From positions 2,074,501 to 2,138,500 of the forward strand of contig OY282361.1 of the NCBI GenBank assembly GCA_958295645.1: DNA of 64,000 nucleotides, read 5' to 3'. Both the position numbers and the translations under genes were made by a program. This DNA comes from Longimicrobiales bacterium (GTDB lineage Bacteria > Gemmatimonadota > Gemmatimonadetes > Longimicrobiales > Gaopeijiaceae). The notes beneath the pieces are model-generated. The model ran no database searches. It saw nothing but the letters and a program-made list of their open reading frames with translations, and was not told the DNA's origin. Positions 17,879 to 25,696 of the stretch are shown piece by piece (position 1 is the first letter of the stretch; each line of letters opens with the position of its first letter).

Positions 17879-19702
17879 GTGAACCGGCTGCGGAGCGGCC
17901 TTCGCGCCCCGGCGGCCCTTTTGGCGCCGTCGCTTTGGCTCGCGGCTTGCGCGGACCTGGCCACGGAGTCGGCGCGAATCCCCACCCGCCTCGCCATCGT
18001 GCCGGACAACGCGGTGGCCAGCGCCGGCGACTCGTTCCAATTCAGCGTGATGGTGTTGGACCGGGACGGCGCAGAAATGCCGGGGCCGCCCTCCTGGGCG
18101 CCGCCCGAGTGGCTGCCGTCCGATCCCGAGGCGGTCTCGATCGGTCCGACCGGGGCCGCGGATCTCCTGCGGGGCGCGGACATGACCTTGCGGGCCCGCC
18201 TAGCCGGCCTCGAAGCCGCCGCCCGCCTGCGCATCAACCCGTCCCACGTCGCGCTCTCGATGCCGGTCGCCTACCTCAACCAAGCCGCGCAGAGCGGCCG
18301 TTGGCGGACCCCCGCCATTGCCGGACGGCCGGCGTTGGCGCGCGTGTTCGTGACCGGCGACCAACCCAGCTGGTTTCGGCCCCGCATCCGCGTCCTCTTC
18401 CATCTGGACGGCCGGGTCGTGCACTCGGCGCTCCTCGACGCGCCGGAAGAGAGGACGCCCGAGGAGTTCCACGACGGCCGCATCGAAGCTTCCTACAACG
18501 TCGCCGTCCCCGGCCCGCTGGTGCAGCCCGGCTTGAAAGTCGAAGTGGAGTTCGACCCGGACAGGCGCGTGCCCCTGTCTCCGGGAGCGCCGGCGTCGGC
18601 GCGGCTCTCGCTCGACGTGCGGCCGTTCCCCGTCCTGCGCCAGATCGTCGTTCCCGTCGACCTGCTGGACTACGACGGCGACGAAAAGGACATCCTCGGA
18701 ATAACGAACGAACTCACGGCGGACCACTGGCGGATGTGGTGGCCCCGCGCGATGCTGCCGATCGGCGATATGGTCCTGGTCGTCGAAGACCTCTACCGGT
18801 CCACCTCCAACCTGCGCACCGCCGCCGGCTGGAGCAGGCTCCTCGGCGAAATGAGGGTCTTTCGCGAGATGGACGGAGCCCGAGGATACTACTATGGAGC
18901 GGTCGAGCCTCCGTCGCAGTCGCCGTACGGCGGTCTCGGCAACGTCGGCTTCCCCACCGCTGTGGGATACGCGCCCGGATCGAGCACGTTCGCCCACGAA
19001 CTCGGCCATACCATGAATCTGCTGCATGCCCCCTGCGGCGACCCCGCACTCGTCGATCCCGAGTTTCCCTACGCGGACGGATCGGTCGGCGCCTGGGGCT
19101 ACGACGCGACGGCAGACAGCATCGTGGCGCCCACGGGGCTGATGGACATCATGTCGTACTGCCGACCCCGTTGGATCAGCGACTATCACTTCCAAAGGGC
19201 CGCGGCCTTCCGTCTCGACGTGGAACACAACTACGTCGCGGACCCCGCGGCCCCGCGCGCCAAACAACCGGTTCTGCTTCTCTGGGGACGAACCAGCCCC
19301 GGCGAACCGCTCCTGGAGCCGGCCTTCGTTCTGCGCCTCGCGCCCTCGCTGCCCCGGACGGGCGGCCCCTACCGCCTCGATGGCTACGACGAGACCAGAC
19401 GCCCCCGCTTCTCGTTCAGCTTCGCGGCCGTGCAGGAGGAGTTCGGCGGAGAGGGGTTCGCGTTTCTCGTGCCCTACGATCCCGAACGGGACGGTCCGTT
19501 GACACGCGTCGTGCTGTCCGGCCCGGGGGGATCGTTCACGCTCGGGCGAGCCGGCGAGGCGCCGATGGCGATGGTCACCGATCCGGCCACTGGCAAGCTG
19601 CGGGCCATCCTCCGGAACTGGAACGGAGAGCGGCCTGCGGTTCTGGCCGGCGACCTCGACGTGGTCGTGAGCGAGGGACTTTCATGGACAGGAGGCAGAT
19701 AG
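17879..19702 (+). CDS. Metzincin-type zinc metalloprotease lipoprotein, paralogue 1
   Basis: A 607-residue exported protein. The GTG at 17879 follows GGAAGAG, and lipobox LAAC puts the lipid Cys at 24. Residues 38-120 resemble a bacterial Ig-like domain (ASAGDSFQFSVMVLDRDG). The catalytic helix HELGHTMNLLHAPCG starts at 373: three zinc His and the general-base Glu in HExxHxxxxxH order, with MSYC at about 425 as the probable Met-turn. The C-terminal third (LLLWGRTSPGEPLLEPAF onward) looks like a beta-sandwich. Family level is uncertain; M66-like metalloproteases are my nearest guess. Likely role: surface degradation of protein or glycoprotein. Confidence 0.82.
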   Translation: MNRLRSGLRAPAALLAPSLWLAACADLATESARIPTRLAIVPDNAVASAGDSFQFSVMVLDRDGAEMPGPPSWAPPEWLPSDPEAVSIGPTGAADLLRGADMTLRARLAGLEAAARLRINPSHVALSMPVAYLNQAAQSGRWRTPAIAGRPALARVFVTGDQPSWFRPRIRVLFHLDGRVVHSALLDAPEERTPEEFHDGRIEASYNVAVPGPLVQPGLKVEVEFDPDRRVPLSPGAPASARLSLDVRPFPVLRQIVVPVDLLDYDGDEKDILGITNELTADHWRMWWPRAMLPIGDMVLVVEDLYRSTSNLRTAAGWSRLLGEMRVFREMDGARGYYYGAVEPPSQSPYGGLGNVGFPTAVGYAPGSSTFAHELGHTMNLLHAPCGDPALVDPEFPYADGSVGAWGYDATADSIVAPTGLMDIMSYCRPRWISDYHFQRAAAFRLDVEHNYVADPAAPRAKQPVLLLWGRTSPGEPLLEPAFVLRLAPSLPRTGGPYRLDGYDETRRPRFSFSFAAVQEEFGGEGFAFLVPYDPERDGPLTRVVLSGPGGSFTLGRAGEAPMAMVTDPATGKLRAILRNWNGERPAVLAGDLDVVVSEGLSWTGGR

Positions 19703-19754
19703 CGGAGTTAGGCTTCGGTCCCACGTGCCTATGGCGGCAACCCGCCTGACGCTC

Positions 19755-19806
19755 TATGATGGTTCCATGGGCAAATTTCAATTCATGGACGGCTGGTCGC
19801 AACCAG
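19755..19806 (+). promoter_or_regulatory. Possible -10 box and 5'UTR hairpin before metalloprotease 2
   Basis: TATGAT at 19755-19760 is a good -10 hexamer but its -35 is poor. CTGGT-CGCA-ACCAG (19793-19806) can form a 5-bp hairpin just before the ribosome-binding site GAGGAAGG, so it could affect initiation at ATG 19821. Confidence 0.3.
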
Positions 19807-19820
19807 CGAGGAGGAAGGAC

Positions 19821-21683
19821 ATGCAGAACACGCACCGCACGACCACATGGGCGCTCGCCACCGTGGCCGCGCTGATGGCCTGCTCGGACTTGGCGCCGAA
19901 GCCCGCTCAGGAGCTCGGCTCGTTCGAGATCCTTCCCAAGAACGCGCTCGCCAAGCAGGGCGACACGTTCGAGTTCTCAATCAAGGTCTACGACAAAGAC
20001 GGCGAGGAGATGCCGGCGCCGCCGGCCTGGGCACCCGCTCGGTGGTTCCCGGACGACCCGTCGGCGGTGTTCGTCCACCCGGACGGCACGGCGGACCTGC
20101 TGAAGGGCGGCGATGTGAACATCCTGGCGCGGTTGGCCGATCTGGAGGGGTCGGTGCGCCTGCGGATCAACCCGTCGCAGGTCAGGCTCTCGGCAGCGGC
20201 CGTGTACCTGAATCAAGTTGCTCAGAACCGCGCCGCGACAGTGCCGCTCGTCTCCGGCCGCCCAGCGTTGCTGCGTGTGTTCGCGACCGGCGACCAAAAG
20301 AGCTACTACTCCCCCAAGGTGCGCGCGGTCTTCTACATGGAGGACGAAGAAGTCTTCAGGGCCGACATGGCGGCGGCGGACGGCGGATACACTCCCGACG
20401 ACATCGTCGAAGAGGGGATGCAGCTGTCCTACAACACCGATGTGCCGGCTCGCGTCGTGCGCCCGGGGCTGGAAGTCGTCGTCGAACTGGACGTCGACGG
20501 CGTCGTGCCGCCTAAGTCGGGCACGCAACTACGCTTCCCGGCCGAAGGGCGCCATGCGTTCGACGTGCGCGAGATGCCCGTCCTGAACCAAATAATGGTT
20601 CCGACGTTGATGGCGAGCCGCCCGGACGACGAGCGCGTCTTCGATTGGACGAACGGGCTTACGACGGAAGAGGCCAGGATGAAGTTCACCCGCCAAACCC
20701 TCCCTATCGGCGACATGAACCTGAGGGTTCGCGAACCGTACGTCTTCACTGGCGACATCACGACCGCCTCGGGATACGAGGCTTGGTTGGACGAGATGTC
20801 GGTGTTGCATGTCGTTGAAGGACGACAGGGCTACTACTACGGCGTGGCGGCGCTTTTTTCCGGCGTGGTGTACGGAGGGTTGGGATGGGTTGGCAATCCG
20901 GCCAGCGTCGGGTCGAACGGCGCATACACGCACGAGCTAGGGCACAATCTCAACTTGAGGCATGCTCCCTGTGGTGGCGCCGGCGGCCCGGACCCAGACT
21001 ACCCTTACAGCAACGGCTCGATCGGCATATGGGGATGGGACACCGAGACGGAGGAGTTGCGAGATCCCAGGACATATCGAGATCTCATGGGATACTGTTC
21101 CCAGGCGGTCGACTGGATCAGCGACTACCACTTCACTAGGTCAATGACCTTCCGTTTGGATGTGGAGCAGTCCCGGTTGGAAAGTGCGTTCTGTTGGGAA
21201 AGCATTCGGGGTCGAAATCCAGTACTCAACGAACACTGTCCCAGCCAAAGCACTCTGCTCCTTTGGGGCCGCACCGGTCCGGACGCCCTCCACCTGGAGC
21301 CCGCATTCGCAATGGAGACGCGCCCAGCGCTCCCCACGACGGGCGGTCTCTACCGCCTCGCCGGCTTTGGCGACGACGGGGCTCCGGTCTTCTCCTTCGA
21401 CTTCTCGCCCAAGACGGACGAGTTCGGGGGAAGCGGATTCGTGTTCGCGGTCCCCTACGACCCGGAACGGGACGGAGCGCTGGAGCGCGTGGTGCTGTCC
21501 GGTCCGGAGGGGGCTTATACGCTGGGAGCGTCGTCGGCGACTCCCATGGCCATGGTCACGAATCGGGAAACGGGTCTCATCCGCTCGTTTCTGCGCGACT
21601 GGAGAGGAAACATGCCCGCGGCGGTCTCCGGCGACTTCGATGTCGTCGTCAGCGAAGGACTTTCTTGGAGCAACGGACGATGA
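19821..21683 (+). CDS. Metzincin-type zinc metalloprotease lipoprotein, paralogue 2
   Basis: A 620-residue paralogue of the preceding gene with the same order: lipoprotein signal (ALMAC, Cys 21), Ig-like domain (KQGDTFEFSIKVYDKDG), RINPSQVRL linker, and catalytic HELGHNLNLRHAPCG at 371, followed by MGYC as the Met-turn candidate. ATG 19821 follows GAGGAAGG; the earlier in-frame ATG at 19725 adds residues that do not look like a signal. Base composition is slightly lower in GC than its neighbours. The stop overlaps the next start (ATGA). Confidence 0.82.
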   Translation: MQNTHRTTTWALATVAALMACSDLAPKPAQELGSFEILPKNALAKQGDTFEFSIKVYDKDGEEMPAPPAWAPARWFPDDPSAVFVHPDGTADLLKGGDVNILARLADLEGSVRLRINPSQVRLSAAAVYLNQVAQNRAATVPLVSGRPALLRVFATGDQKSYYSPKVRAVFYMEDEEVFRADMAAADGGYTPDDIVEEGMQLSYNTDVPARVVRPGLEVVVELDVDGVVPPKSGTQLRFPAEGRHAFDVREMPVLNQIMVPTLMASRPDDERVFDWTNGLTTEEARMKFTRQTLPIGDMNLRVREPYVFTGDITTASGYEAWLDEMSVLHVVEGRQGYYYGVAALFSGVVYGGLGWVGNPASVGSNGAYTHELGHNLNLRHAPCGGAGGPDPDYPYSNGSIGIWGWDTETEELRDPRTYRDLMGYCSQAVDWISDYHFTRSMTFRLDVEQSRLESAFCWESIRGRNPVLNEHCPSQSTLLLWGRTGPDALHLEPAFAMETRPALPTTGGLYRLAGFGDDGAPVFSFDFSPKTDEFGGSGFVFAVPYDPERDGALERVVLSGPEGAYTLGASSATPMAMVTNRETGLIRSFLRDWRGNMPAAVSGDFDVVVSEGLSWSNGR

Positions 21684-22258
21684 GGGCCGGGGCCAAGGTC
21701 TTGCGGCGCAGTCTTGCGGCGCTGGGCGCGGCAACCGTGGCCGTCCTGCCGCCACTGGACGCCTCTGCGCAGATCCGTGCGGAACTCCAAGGCGGCATGA
21801 CCATCGGCAGCCACTCGGCTTCGGCCGCCGCGCTGGACATGGACCCGTCCGTGTCGGCCGGTCTCACGGTCAGCATGGACGTGTGGCGGCCCGACTTCGC
21901 GGTGTTCGGCGGCTACATGCGAACCGCTTTTGGTTGCGAAGAGGGCTACTGCACCAACGTGGGCTATACGATCGTCGGCAATCACGGCGCGCTGGGCGTC
22001 GAGTGGGCGCCGGGGAGGTGGTGGATGCGATCGGGGTTGCTGTTAGGCGCGGTGACGGCCGGAAAAGTGGGCACGGCGCCCAAGTTCGGCGTCGGCATCC
22101 TCGCCGCGGCCGGGTTCACCGTCGGCACGGGCAAGGTGCGGCTCAAGCCCGGCGCGAGCTATCGATGGATGCAGGCGAGCACGGAATCCGAGTCGGGAGC
22201 CCGCGCCCTCGCGCTGAGCCTGGACTTCGGGATCGAGTACTTGGTGAGGGGCAACTGA
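21680..22258 (+). CDS. Small outer-membrane beta-barrel-like protein (192 aa)
   Basis: It begins at ATG 21680, overlapping the protease stop (ATGA). A signal peptide (to about residue 31, DASAQ) is followed by alternating amphipathic strands (RAELQGGMTIGSH, AVFGGYMRTAFGC, GYTIVGNHGALGVEW, LKPGASYRWM) ending in an aliphatic/aromatic strand, as in 8-stranded outer-membrane barrels. It carries two Cys in a loop (CEEGYC). Translational coupling to the metalloproteases suggests a common surface role. No named family is recognised. Confidence 0.7.
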   Translation: MRAGAKVLRRSLAALGAATVAVLPPLDASAQIRAELQGGMTIGSHSASAAALDMDPSVSAGLTVSMDVWRPDFAVFGGYMRTAFGCEEGYCTNVGYTIVGNHGALGVEWAPGRWWMRSGLLLGAVTAGKVGTAPKFGVGILAAAGFTVGTGKVRLKPGASYRWMQASTESESGARALALSLDFGIEYLVRGN

Positions 22259-22293
22259 TCCCTGCCGGGGCTGAGTCCCGCAGGGTCGAGACA

Positions 22294-24168
22294 ATGTCGG
22301 GGGCGGACACGATTCGAGGTCTTTGCGCCTCATGTTGCGTGCTCTTCGGACTGGCGGCGGGAGGTTGTTCCGATCTGACGTTCGACGCCGACCGCCCCCC
22401 TTCGGCTCTGGCCATCACGCCCTCCGACACCCTCGTCACGGTCGGCGACACGGTGCGCTTCGACGTCACGGTGCTGGACCAGGACGGCATTCCCCTGCGG
22501 GCGCCGCCGGCTTGGGCGCAACCGAAATGGTCGGCGGCCAAGCCGGAGGCCATCCGCATGTTGGGAGACGGCCGGGGCGTCGCGCTCGCGCCCGCGGACA
22601 CGAAGGTGACGGCCGAGGCGGCGGGGTTGATCGCGCGCACGCCGCTTCGGGTCAACCCCAAGCGGGCGGCGCTGTCGGTCCCGGTCTTCTATCTGACTCA
22701 AGGCATCCAAGACCGTGCCGGCAACGTGCCGCTTCTGGCCGGCCGCCAAGCGTTGCTCCGGGTATTCGTGACGGCCGACCAGGAAGCGTACTTCGACTTG
22801 AAGGTCGTGGCCACGTTCTTCCGGCCCGACGGCCTGCGCTTCCCCGTGCCGATGTGGTCGGACGCCCGCCAGTTGCCGACCGGGGTCGACGAGGGGCGTC
22901 TGGATCTTTCCTTCAACGGGGTCGTGCCCGCGGTCATGATCGTGCCGGGGACGACCCTGGCCATCGAAGTGGATCCCGAGCAGACGATCGAGCTGGCGCC
23001 GGGAACCGAGCGTCGCATTCCGGCGTCGGGCAGCGCGGTGCTGGACATCCTGCCGGTGCCCACCCTGGATCTCACGGTCGTGCCTGTGGTGAGCGAGCTG
23101 GATCCGGACCGGCGAATCCTCGACGAGGTCCGCGGGCTGAACCCCGACAGCGAGCCTCTGCGGCTGACGCGTTCCATCCTGCCCGTCGTCCGCGTCGGCG
23201 TGTCGGTGCACGAACCCTATGCGACCTCGGTGGACCTGACGAGGGGACCCGGCTGGGTGCGTCTGCTGGAGGAACTCACGCTCCTCTACAAGTCCGAGGG
23301 AATCCACGGGTACTTCTACGGGGCTCTGGCGGCCTCCGAGCAGGCCGCGGCCACGGGGCTGGGATACATCGCGCTCGAGTCGATCTCGGCCGGAATACTG
23401 ACCAGCCAAGTGGTCGCCCACGAGCTGGGGCACAACATGGGTCTGAAGCATGCGCCGTGCGGCGGGGCGGGAGCGCCCGACAGCGGCTTTCCGTATCGCG
23501 ACGGGGCCGTCGGCGTGTGGGGATACGACTTCCATGCCGACCGGGCGGTCTCTCCCGGGCTCTACAAGGACGTGATGGGGTATTGCCGGCCCGCCTGGGG
23601 CAGCGACTACCACTTCAAGCGCGCACTCGCCTTTCGCTTGGTTGCAGAAGCTCCCGGCGACGCTCACGTGGGCGCCCGTGCGCGAACAGAGTCCGGACCA
23701 GCGGATCGCGGCCCCGAGAGCCGGGTACTGCTGCTTTGGGGCAGCACGGGTGGCGGGCTGGGCGGCGCGCCCAGGCTGGAGCCGGCGTTCATGACGGATG
23801 GCTACGCGTCGCTCCCCGAGGGCGGGGGCCGCTACCGGCTCGACGGGGCGAGCGCCGCCGGAGAACGCTTGTTCTCGTTCGGCTTCGAACCGACGATGGA
23901 CGAGTTCGGCGGCGGACACTTCGTCTTCGCGATGCCCGTCGAGGCGGCCTGGGAGGGATTGCTGGATCAGGTCGTCTTGTCCGGGCCGAACGGCGGCTTC
24001 ACGCTAAGCCGAGGGAGCAACACTCCCACGGCCTTGGTCACCGACCCGCGCACGGGTCGCGTGCGTGCCATCCTGCGCGACTGGACCGGCGAGGTGCCGA
24101 ATTGGCTGGGACCGGACTTGGAAGTGGCCTTCAGCGAGGGGATTCCCGGCCCGGGGTCGTTGCGCTGA
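22294..24168 (+). CDS. Metzincin-type zinc metalloprotease lipoprotein, paralogue 3
   Basis: A 624-residue third paralogue. ATG 22294, lipobox GLAAGGC, Ig-like domain (TVGDTVRFDVTVLDQDG), VNPKRAALSVPV linker, catalytic HELGHNMGLKHAPCG at 376 with Gly before the third His region as in classical metzincins, and MGYC as the Met-turn candidate. The C-terminal domain repeats the layout of its siblings (DEFGGGHFVFAMP, TALVTDPRTGRVRAILRDW). It ends 9 bp from the convergent mmuM stop. Confidence 0.82.
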   Translation: MSGADTIRGLCASCCVLFGLAAGGCSDLTFDADRPPSALAITPSDTLVTVGDTVRFDVTVLDQDGIPLRAPPAWAQPKWSAAKPEAIRMLGDGRGVALAPADTKVTAEAAGLIARTPLRVNPKRAALSVPVFYLTQGIQDRAGNVPLLAGRQALLRVFVTADQEAYFDLKVVATFFRPDGLRFPVPMWSDARQLPTGVDEGRLDLSFNGVVPAVMIVPGTTLAIEVDPEQTIELAPGTERRIPASGSAVLDILPVPTLDLTVVPVVSELDPDRRILDEVRGLNPDSEPLRLTRSILPVVRVGVSVHEPYATSVDLTRGPGWVRLLEELTLLYKSEGIHGYFYGALAASEQAAATGLGYIALESISAGILTSQVVAHELGHNMGLKHAPCGGAGAPDSGFPYRDGAVGVWGYDFHADRAVSPGLYKDVMGYCRPAWGSDYHFKRALAFRLVAEAPGDAHVGARARTESGPADRGPESRVLLLWGSTGGGLGGAPRLEPAFMTDGYASLPEGGGRYRLDGASAAGERLFSFGFEPTMDEFGGGHFVFAMPVEAAWEGLLDQVVLSGPNGGFTLSRGSNTPTALVTDPRTGRVRAILRDWTGEVPNWLGPDLEVAFSEGIPGPGSLR

Positions 24169-24177
24169 CCCGTCCCC

Positions 24178-25272
24178 CTACGCTGATCCTTCTCCCCTAA
24201 AGTCGGGACGGCCGGATTTGAACCGGCGACCCCCTGAACCCCATTCAGGTGCGCTACCGAACTGCGCCACGTCCCGAGGGCATGGAAGGTAACGGCTGGC
24301 CAACCCGAACCGAAAGCGGGAAGCAGGTCGCCCAACCGCCGCCGCCCTGATTCGGCGAATGTCGTCCGGGCCGGTTCGGCAGCACCCTCCGACGGCGGCA
24401 GCGCCCGCCTCCAACCAGGCGAGCGCGGGGTGCGGACGCCTATCGCGCGGCCCCTCCTCCGGCGCGCCGGTCCAGCGCTTGGTTGCGGCGTCATAGGCGC
24501 CGCCGGCATTCGGATAGGCCACGACGGGCTTGTCGGTTCGGGCCGCCAGCGCGGCGACCAGGGCGGGAACATGGGCGGGTGCGCCGCAGTTGACTCCCAC
24601 TGCGAAGACGGCCTCCGCTTCGTGCGCCCAGTCCGCGGCCTCGCGAACCGGCGTGCCGTCGCAGAGGGAGGCCTCGTCGCGGCAGCTGAACGAGAGCCAC
24701 GCGGGCTTGCCGCTCTCCGCCGCCAGGGCCGCGAGCGCCTGGGCCTCTTCGAGACTGGGGATCGTCTCGCAGGCCAGCAGGTCGGCCTCGCTGGAGGCCA
24801 GGACCTCCCAGCGGCGGCGATGGAAGCGGACCAGCTCGTCTCGGGCGATTCCGTAGCGGCCGCGATACTCGGAGCCGTCCGCCAAGAAGGCGCCGTAAGG
24901 CCCCACGCCGGCTGCAACGAGCGGCCGAACTCTGTCGCGACGGTTGCCCTCGCTCGCCCAGAAGGCCTCTCTCGCGTCGACCGCCAAGCGCACGGCGCGG
25001 AGCAGGACCGCCTCCGCCTCGGCGGCCCCTAGACCGCGAGCCGCAAGCCCGGGGAACGTCGCCTGGTAGGTGGCGGTGACGATGCAGTCGGCTCCGGCTT
25101 CCAGGTAGGACTGGTGCACGGCCTCGACGGCGCCGGGGTCCTCCAGGAGGACTTTGGCCGACCACAAGGGGTCGTCGAGGTCGTGTCCGGCGCGCTCGAG
25201 CTCGGTGGCCAGTCCGCCGTCGAGAACGACGCACCTGCCCGCCTCCAGGAACGGGGAGAAGGGCGAACGCAT
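24178..25272 (-). CDS. mmuM: Homocysteine S-methyltransferase family protein; frame runs through tRNA-Pro
   Basis: It transfers a methyl group, typically from S-methylmethionine, to homocysteine giving methionine. The core (about 312 residues) carries the zinc-thiolate motifs GVNCGAP and AVGGCCRTGPDDI and the opening VLDGGLATELERAGHDL. The ATG at 25272 fits the family N-terminus. No stop follows the core. The frame continues about 50 codons, through the whole tRNA-Pro gene (24203-24276) on the same strand, ending at a TAG at 24178-24180. The last part (DVAQFGSAPEWGSGGRRFK) is translated tRNA sequence, not a protein domain. Betaine-homocysteine methyltransferase-like donors are possible. Confidence 0.85.
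   Translation of the reverse strand: MRSPFSPFLEAGRCVVLDGGLATELERAGHDLDDPLWSAKVLLEDPGAVEAVHQSYLEAGADCIVTATYQATFPGLAARGLGAAEAEAVLLRAVRLAVDAREAFWASEGNRRDRVRPLVAAGVGPYGAFLADGSEYRGRYGIARDELVRFHRRRWEVLASSEADLLACETIPSLEEAQALAALAAESGKPAWLSFSCRDEASLCDGTPVREAADWAHEAEAVFAVGVNCGAPAHVPALVAALAARTDKPVVAYPNAGGAYDAATKRWTGAPEEGPRDRRPHPALAWLEAGAAAVGGCCRTGPDDIRRIRAAAVGRPASRFRFGLASRYLPCPRDVAQFGSAPEWGSGGRRFKSGRPDFRGEGSA
24203..24276 (-). tRNA. tRNA-Pro (anticodon GGG)
   Basis: A complete 74-nt cloverleaf: acceptor CGGGACG/CGTCCCG with discriminator A, D-arm GCGC/GCGC, anticodon stem CCTGA/TCAGG with loop ATGGGGT (anticodon GGG), and T-arm GCCGG/CCGGC with loop TTCAAAT. The 3' CCA is not encoded. It lies entirely within the extended mmuM frame. 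Confidence 0.97.
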
Positions 25273-25313
25273 CTCGCGAGTCCTGCGGCCTTGGCGGAGT
25301 CGCGCGGCCCCTT

Positions 25314-25667
25314 CTACGGGGACTCGCGCACCAAGGCCAGGATGGCCGCCTGCGGCACGACCAGATACCGCTTGTTCTCGAAGCTGATTTCGACGGCGGC
25401 CTTGCGAAAGAAGATCGCGAAGTCCCCCTTCCGCGCCTGGACCGGCAAGTACTTGGCCTCGCCGGAGCCGATTCTCCACGGCTCTTCGTCCAGCTCCGCG
25501 GGCGCTCCGATCGGCGTGCCCGGCCCCGTCCCCAGCACGCGTCCGCCCTGCACGGACTGCTTGTCCACTGCCGAAGCCGGCAAGTAGAGCCCCACCTTCG
25601 TGCGCTCCTCGCCCTCCTCGGGCTCGACGAGCACTCGGTCGCCCACCACGATCAGCTGCTTGCCCAC
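25314..25667 (-). CDS. GroES/Cpn10-like co-chaperonin paralogue (117 aa)
   Basis: The GTG at 25667 follows a strong GGAGGAG six bases upstream. Family features are VVGDRVLVEPEEGEERTKVG near the start, GLYLPASAVDKQSVQGGRVL, a Gly/Pro turn, and the closing strand pattern KRYLVVPQAAILALV. It is about 20 residues longer than a standard GroES because of an insert around AELDEEPWRIGSGEAKYLP between the two halves. No groEL is nearby, so this is a stand-alone divergent paralogue, possibly using a non-canonical or distant chaperonin. It lies 41 bp before mmuM. Confidence 0.82.
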   Translation of the reverse strand: MGKQLIVVGDRVLVEPEEGEERTKVGLYLPASAVDKQSVQGGRVLGTGPGTPIGAPAELDEEPWRIGSGEAKYLPVQARKGDFAIFFRKAAVEISFENKRYLVVPQAAILALVRESP

Positions 25668-25696
25668 GTCTCTCCTCCGAAGAACTCCGGGTAACT

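Noticed and set aside
24203-24276. C-terminal domain of the mmuM protein
   Set aside because: The residues are the translation of tRNA-Pro sequence and not a conserved domain.
24203-24276. tRNA-Pro as the attachment site of an integrated element
   Set aside because: No integrase gene and no direct repeat of the tRNA 3' end are visible in the window.
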